A program made the position numbers and the translations under genes. The notes under the pieces are model-generated. The model did no database searches and was not told the DNA's origin. It saw only the letters and a list, made by a program, of their open reading frames with translations. Positions 59,515-64,000 of a DNA stretch of 64,000 bases are shown here, piece after piece; the first letter of the stretch is position 1; every line of letters starts with the position of its first letter. Source of the DNA: Wurfbainia villosa (lineage: Eukaryota > Streptophyta > Magnoliopsida > Zingiberales > Zingiberaceae); contig CM045990.1 of NCBI GenBank assembly GCA_025175895.1, positions 1,426,001 to 1,490,000 of the forward strand, in the 5' to 3' direction.

Positions 59515-60587
59515 TTTGAAAAACCTAAGAATCACATAGATCAAAAACATTAGATTTAAAAAAAAAATTATTGATTCCTCAAACAATAAAATTTTAAAAT
59601 CAACCAATACCTCAAAACACCGAGAATATCGTATGCCACGATAGTGTGGACGTATATGAATTTTTCATTTGTAAGAGAAGGTTTTACCCATTAATTTTAT
59701 TATCCTGTCAACCTTACTTTTTGACAAATAAAATTAATAGTTGGTTTCTCTTCGGCCCTACAAATAAAAGTAGTGACTCTGATAGGGAGGATACTCTTAT
59801 TTACATCTAAGTGTTCACCATTACCCGATACTAAGGAAATTATCTTTGATTATGTGCCTTCCGATGGGGAAGTACACATGCTCCTAAATAACTTCCTATA
59901 ACCATATTTGACCTAGTGATCCGCAAAACAAACTCATTCGATATGGAGGAAGGCACTTAGAGCCAACGCGCAAGTTTGTTTGCATCACATGTCAAATTGT
60001 AATGGAGGCCGCGGGAATTAAAAAAAATATCCCTCTCCCACTTAGTAATTTAAAATTGAGGAATTTTAACTATGAAAATACAACAAGCATATAAATCAAA
60101 AGCAATAAATATGAAAAACAATAAATTTTCTAACTATTATGACTTTTGTTCTCCAATATGCCTCCAGTCGTATTGGCACCTCATCTGCTCCTCCCTTCAC
60201 CATGTACAAGCCATCCTCTCGAAGGGGATTCGAGCTGAGAAAAATTATTTTAATTTACATCTATCAATCCTATAATCCTCATAGGAGTGTACATGAAATC
60301 TAGATCGAAAGTAAACTAAAATAAAAGAGTGGCTAAATAATGCCGTACTTAATTACAAAAATTAAATACTAGCCTCGTCAACCCTAAAGATTCAAATAAT
60401 ATTACAATTATACACACACAATCACATACAACCACATATGGCCATAATAGTTGGATCTTATGCCTGCAAGCAAAAAGTTAGCCTACGCACATCCTATTAT
60501 TATCCAGCATATATAATATATAATAAGTGCATAAAAGTAACCGAATCCAAAACAAACAAAACCGGAAACCGTGGCTCTGATACCACT
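59515..60587 (-). other. 5' leader of F with primer-binding site
   Basis: About 1.07 kb of non-coding leader is conserved with D (26392-27448), including the CCGATGGGGAAG-type boxes (about 59855-59950). The primer-binding site TGGTATCAGAGCCACGG on the minus strand (60569-60585) lies two bases from the LTR. Confidence 0.8.
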
Positions 60588-62271
60588 TGTGGGGAAAATA
60601 ATGTTGCTTCCCCCCACTTCAGTCACTTGTGCATGGCGATCCTATCACACGTCCCCGGATTAAAAAATTAATCCAGACGAAGATGGATTACCCAAGCAAC
60701 CGATCCATCATCGTGTTATTCGATTTGAGTGGTCGCTTAAACAAACTTGTTGTTCAAGCAACCTAACTCTTTTCCTCGATTAGCCGCGGAATAGATGATG
60801 TATGGATCGCCAATTTTTGCGTTTATCTTTGGGGTTCATGATCATACAATTATAATCCAATTACATAGAACAAGAAGAAAACTAAACAAGAATTATACCT
60901 CTTGTTTACCTCTTGATCTTCTATTGTATGACCTATCCTCTTCTTGAACGTTGTGTGGGCAATGATCTTCCAAGAATTGAAGCCTCCTAGATCATGTATC
61001 TTCCTTTCCTTGCTCTCTCCGAACAAAGGAAGATACAAACTCCCTTCTTCTCCTATCTAGCGCCGACCACCAAGCCTCCTTGCTTGGTTGTTGCTGCCGG
61101 CCATGGAGAGGGAGAAGATTGGGCGCCGGCCAAGAGTTGAGAGAAAGGAGGGCGCCAGCCAAAGGTTGAGAGAAGGGAGTCCAAACCCTAACCTTGCCGC
61201 CGGCCAAGGGAAGAGGGTGAAGGGGTGCCGACCAAGTGAAGGGAAGGGAAGGAAAAACCAAAACCCTAGCCACCCAACCTTGCTTGCCGCCCAAGCCTCT
61301 CCACGCCAACAATAAACCCTAGGTTTCTTATCCTCGCCCAAGGCTCTCCACATCCTTTTATAGATCTAGGCTTCATGAGGTACTTATAATAGGCTACAAT
61401 AGGGACCATGAGGAGGAGTTGGTTCTTGGCCACCCAATGGATCCGAACCACACAAACCCGATCCATTAATGATGATCCATTCCACTAGAGGATTATCATT
61501 GATCTACCTCACTAACCCCTATAAATAAATATGGGCTCCACATATTATTTGTACAAATATCTCTCCATGTTTGAGATATCGAATGTTCGTTAATTAATTA
61601 ATTTACTGATAATTAATTAATTAACATCTAAGTTAATGAGCAGTACCACTCAACCTCATCATTATTCTAGACTAAGTCCACCTGCAGGATTTACATGATG
61701 ATCCTTATGAGCTCCTCAAGGGGACATCGTCATCCTAATACATAGGACACAGTTTCCTCCTATAATCAACGACACACCATGTAAATAATATTATTTCCTA
61801 ACTTACCAGGCCTATTGATTTAACCCATAAATCTCGCCCATTGATAAATCAAAGAAATAAATATTAAGTACATGTGCCCATTATTATATCGGGATTAAGA
61901 GCATGTACACCATAATATCGGAGGTTTGATTCAATTATATAGTCAGTATAAATTAAATCACCTCTAAATCGGTCCTGCTCAATACACACAAAGTGTACTA
62001 GTGTAATTCTATGGTCAAGATAAACTAATACCAAATTACACTACAATCATGCCAATGGTTTGTCCAAAACCATCTTGGTTGTGAGCCTCTACTTATACTC
62101 TACAAGGAACTGATAATATGATCTTCTGTGTGACACCACACACCATGTTATCTACAATGTAAAGTATCAGACAATATGCATAATTATTAAATGCAAATAA
62201 TGATCATGTGATTCTTATTTCAAAATGAAGATGTCCATACAAAGGCTAGGCTTTCAGTATACATCCCAACA
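60588..62271 (-). repeat. 5' LTR of F
   Basis: It is the counterpart of 48019-49694, close in length (1684 against 1676), and ends ACATCCCAACA before GTTTT. Confidence 0.93.
61354..61362 (-). promoter_or_regulatory. TATA box candidate of F 5' LTR
   Basis: TATAAAAGG on the minus strand lies in the sense of transcription in mid-LTR. The same box is in the 3' LTR near 48788. Confidence 0.55.
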
Positions 62272-62844
62272 GTTTTGTTGATTACAGAGTCAGTATTTAC
62301 TCTACCATGTTATAGGTGTTGTATTATGGTATTTATACTCAGGTTGTATGAGTTGCATCATTGCCGATCTTCAGGTATGTCAGTACCTTATGTTGTTATT
62401 AGTTGATCAGTTGGTTATACAGTAGTTATATCATACTGGTGTATATCTTTTATACCTTTAAACAGTATATTTTTGACTCGCATGTGATATATATATTATG
62501 CATGCACTTCTTTTCTTATTACCATTGAGTTTTATACTCACCACCACATACCCTGGGTTTCTTGTCGCCCAGGTAATAGGTAGTTGACTCCGTGATGGGC
62601 TTGGAGCATCGCTGGCTGACATCATCTCATCTCACATCCGAGGATCCTGAGTTTTGGGTTTTTTCGTGTATCTCTTAATAAACCTTGGTTTTATGTGTTG
62701 TTTGTAGTGTTGGACTTTTGTTGATGTACGCACTTGTTGATTCGGGTTTTGACGATACTTTCTTTATGTTGTGGTTAGTCATACCGGTATACAGTGATGT
62801 CGAGTTCTTTTACTCTATCTGATGATTTTTCGTTGTGATTATGG

Positions 62845-62888
<44 letters not shown>

Positions 62889-62991
62889 GTTGTGTGATTG
62901 TGCTGAAAGGCCTTGTATCAATAGGATATTGTGTCACGTACAGGGGAGATGCTGTCCGTTTATTGGCTAGGCATACTCTCGGGGCATGACA
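62272..62991 (+). repeat. H 3' LTR, block 4 (end)
   Basis: It resumes with GTTTT and matches 4739-5433 of the 5' LTR. It includes an AT microsatellite (62846-62882) and ends GGGGCATGACA. It is followed by flanking sequence of another element, not by a primer-binding site, as expected for a 3' LTR. Confidence 0.87.
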
Positions 62992-64000
62992 GTTCATGTG
63001 CTTATTAAGTACATCATAATGAACTCAGAATTCATTAAATTATAATGATAAATCATGAGGAAAGCTTATGTACAAGTTATGTGCATTGAGCCCATGGACC
63101 ATGGTTCAAAATAGATTTTCAAAAACATTTTAAAATTATTTTGAAAAACCTTGGTGAAGTCTATCTTTTAATAGCAATCACCATTGAAGAAGTTGATACA
63201 AAGTAGGTCAAAAATATTGAAGTTATCTTTGGTTTTGAACTTTGTATCACTCTCATTTTAATGGGTATTTTCATACAAAACTATGTATCATCCATTGTAT
63301 TTTATATGAGTATTATACGTATGAATTTTCATGATTTTTAAAATTATGTATAATTACTTATAAATTTTCAAAATTCATTTCTAATTTCTAATTTCTGTGT
63401 TTGTAGATATCAGTCCTGCCGATTGAGGGCAGTCGACTGGTTGATGATCAAGTCGACTGCTGGGCTGATTTCGGATAAATATGGTTTGTTTAGCACATTT
63501 TCAGCCATCCCTAGGTACCCTAACATCTCATAACCCTAGGATATGCTATGGAAGGGTGAAAATTCATTAGAAATGAATTAGGAGAGGTGTTTAGGGTGAA
63601 AATCAAATTTTAAGGGAGGTGAAAGTTTAATGTTAAATCATTACCCTTAATTTCGACAGTTTAAGTTTCCTATTGGCTTAGGAACTCTCCGAGGACATTG
63701 TGTGTGCAATGGTCAAGGGGGAACAAGCCTTTAGGGGGAGGTATCCATCAAGGGATGATGGATGAGTTTCTCCTCAAAAGTGGAAGAATTGGAGAATAAT
63801 GAGGATTGCCTCTCATTTAGTGATTGTGATTTATCACTAGGAAGAGTGAAGGCATCCTAAATATTTTTGGACCAAGGGAGAGAATGTAATATCTCATTGG
63901 TATATGAGACATTTATACCCTTGGGGAGAGACTTTTTGATGTATATCAAAAAGAAGGAGAATTGATGGCTTGAGTTAGGTAGCCTAAATTAAAGGTTTTG
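62992..64000 (+). mobile_element. Element J: 3' non-coding region of an A/C-type element
   Basis: It matches A from about 1897 to 2940 and C from about 40240 to 41260. Shared pieces include AAGCTTATGTACAAGTTATG, AATAGCAATCACCATTGA and GGGGGAGGTATCCATCA. No LTR is reached before the window ends. H therefore stands inside J, and GTTCA (62992-62996) should be the H target duplication, whose partner lies left of the window. A CAGTCGACTG copy lies near 63430. Confidence 0.75.

Larger units (their letters stand above)
48019..62271 (-). mobile_element. Copia element F (hosts CACTA element T)
   Basis: This is a complete minus-strand element related to D. LTRs are at 48019-49694 (3') and 60588-62271 (5'), with exact target duplications GTTTT at 48014-48018 and 62272-62276. 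It is inserted in the H 3' LTR. The 5' LTR of H near 4738-4760 shows the uninterrupted site. Without T it is about 8.4 kb. Confidence 0.94.

Overview
This window is plant nuclear DNA made almost entirely of LTR retrotransposons. The evidence is Ty1-copia and Ty3-gypsy coding remains, primer-binding sites matching the 3' end of plant initiator tRNA-Met (TGGTATCAGAGC), 1-3.3 kb LTRs with 5-bp target duplications, a CACTA DNA transposon and split exons with GT/AG borders. The long SIRE/Maximus-like and chromovirus elements suggest a flowering plant with a large, repeat-rich genome. I cannot name the species. I see no host gene in its own context, no rRNA or tRNA gene, no CRISPR array and no bacterial-type operon. 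Short ORFs inside LTRs are treated as chance.

The window resolves into one nest. J, a gag-only copia relative visible at 62992-64000, holds H, a decayed gypsy chromovirus. The part of H in view is its 5' LTR tail (4447-5433), its internal region (5434-11200) and a roughly 3.3 kb 3' LTR cut into four blocks (11201-11757, 29340-30138, 46786-48018, 62272-62991). Element A (1-4446) lies in the 5' LTR of H, and solo LTR K (9723-10811) lies in its integrase/chromodomain region. The 3' LTR of H received three separate loads: copia D (11758-29339), which contains copia E (16083-24896); solo LTR I (30139-30430 plus 45569-46785), which contains copia B (30431-45563), which contains gag-only element C (36139-42954); and copia F (48019-62271), which contains CACTA element T (51543-57409), which itself holds an LTR fragment. 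Most junctions show 5-bp target duplications (CGGTA, GCTGG, GATAC, GCAAG, GTTTT). T has the 3-bp AAA duplication of CACTA elements.

Four families can be told apart. H is a Tekay/Del-like gypsy element with a chromodomain. D and F are related copias (LTR about 1.7-1.9 kb, about 1 kb leader). B and E are SIRE/Maximus-like copias. A, C and J are gag-only elements whose LTRs, polypurine tract and gag resemble B, so they are probably mobilised in trans by a B-like partner. All autonomous copies seen here are broken by stops, frameshifts or nested insertions. E has the longest intact reading frame (720 codons of pol).

The most interesting signals are: the gag-only family with a conserved coiled-coil/basic protein and a shared long 3' non-coding region; a CAGTCGACTG-centred palindrome repeated in several LTR families; the CACTA element carrying exons of a C48 (Ulp1-like) peptidase and unidentified exon-like pieces; a 100-bp palindrome at the A/H junction; and an in-phase candidate intron between gag and pol of E.
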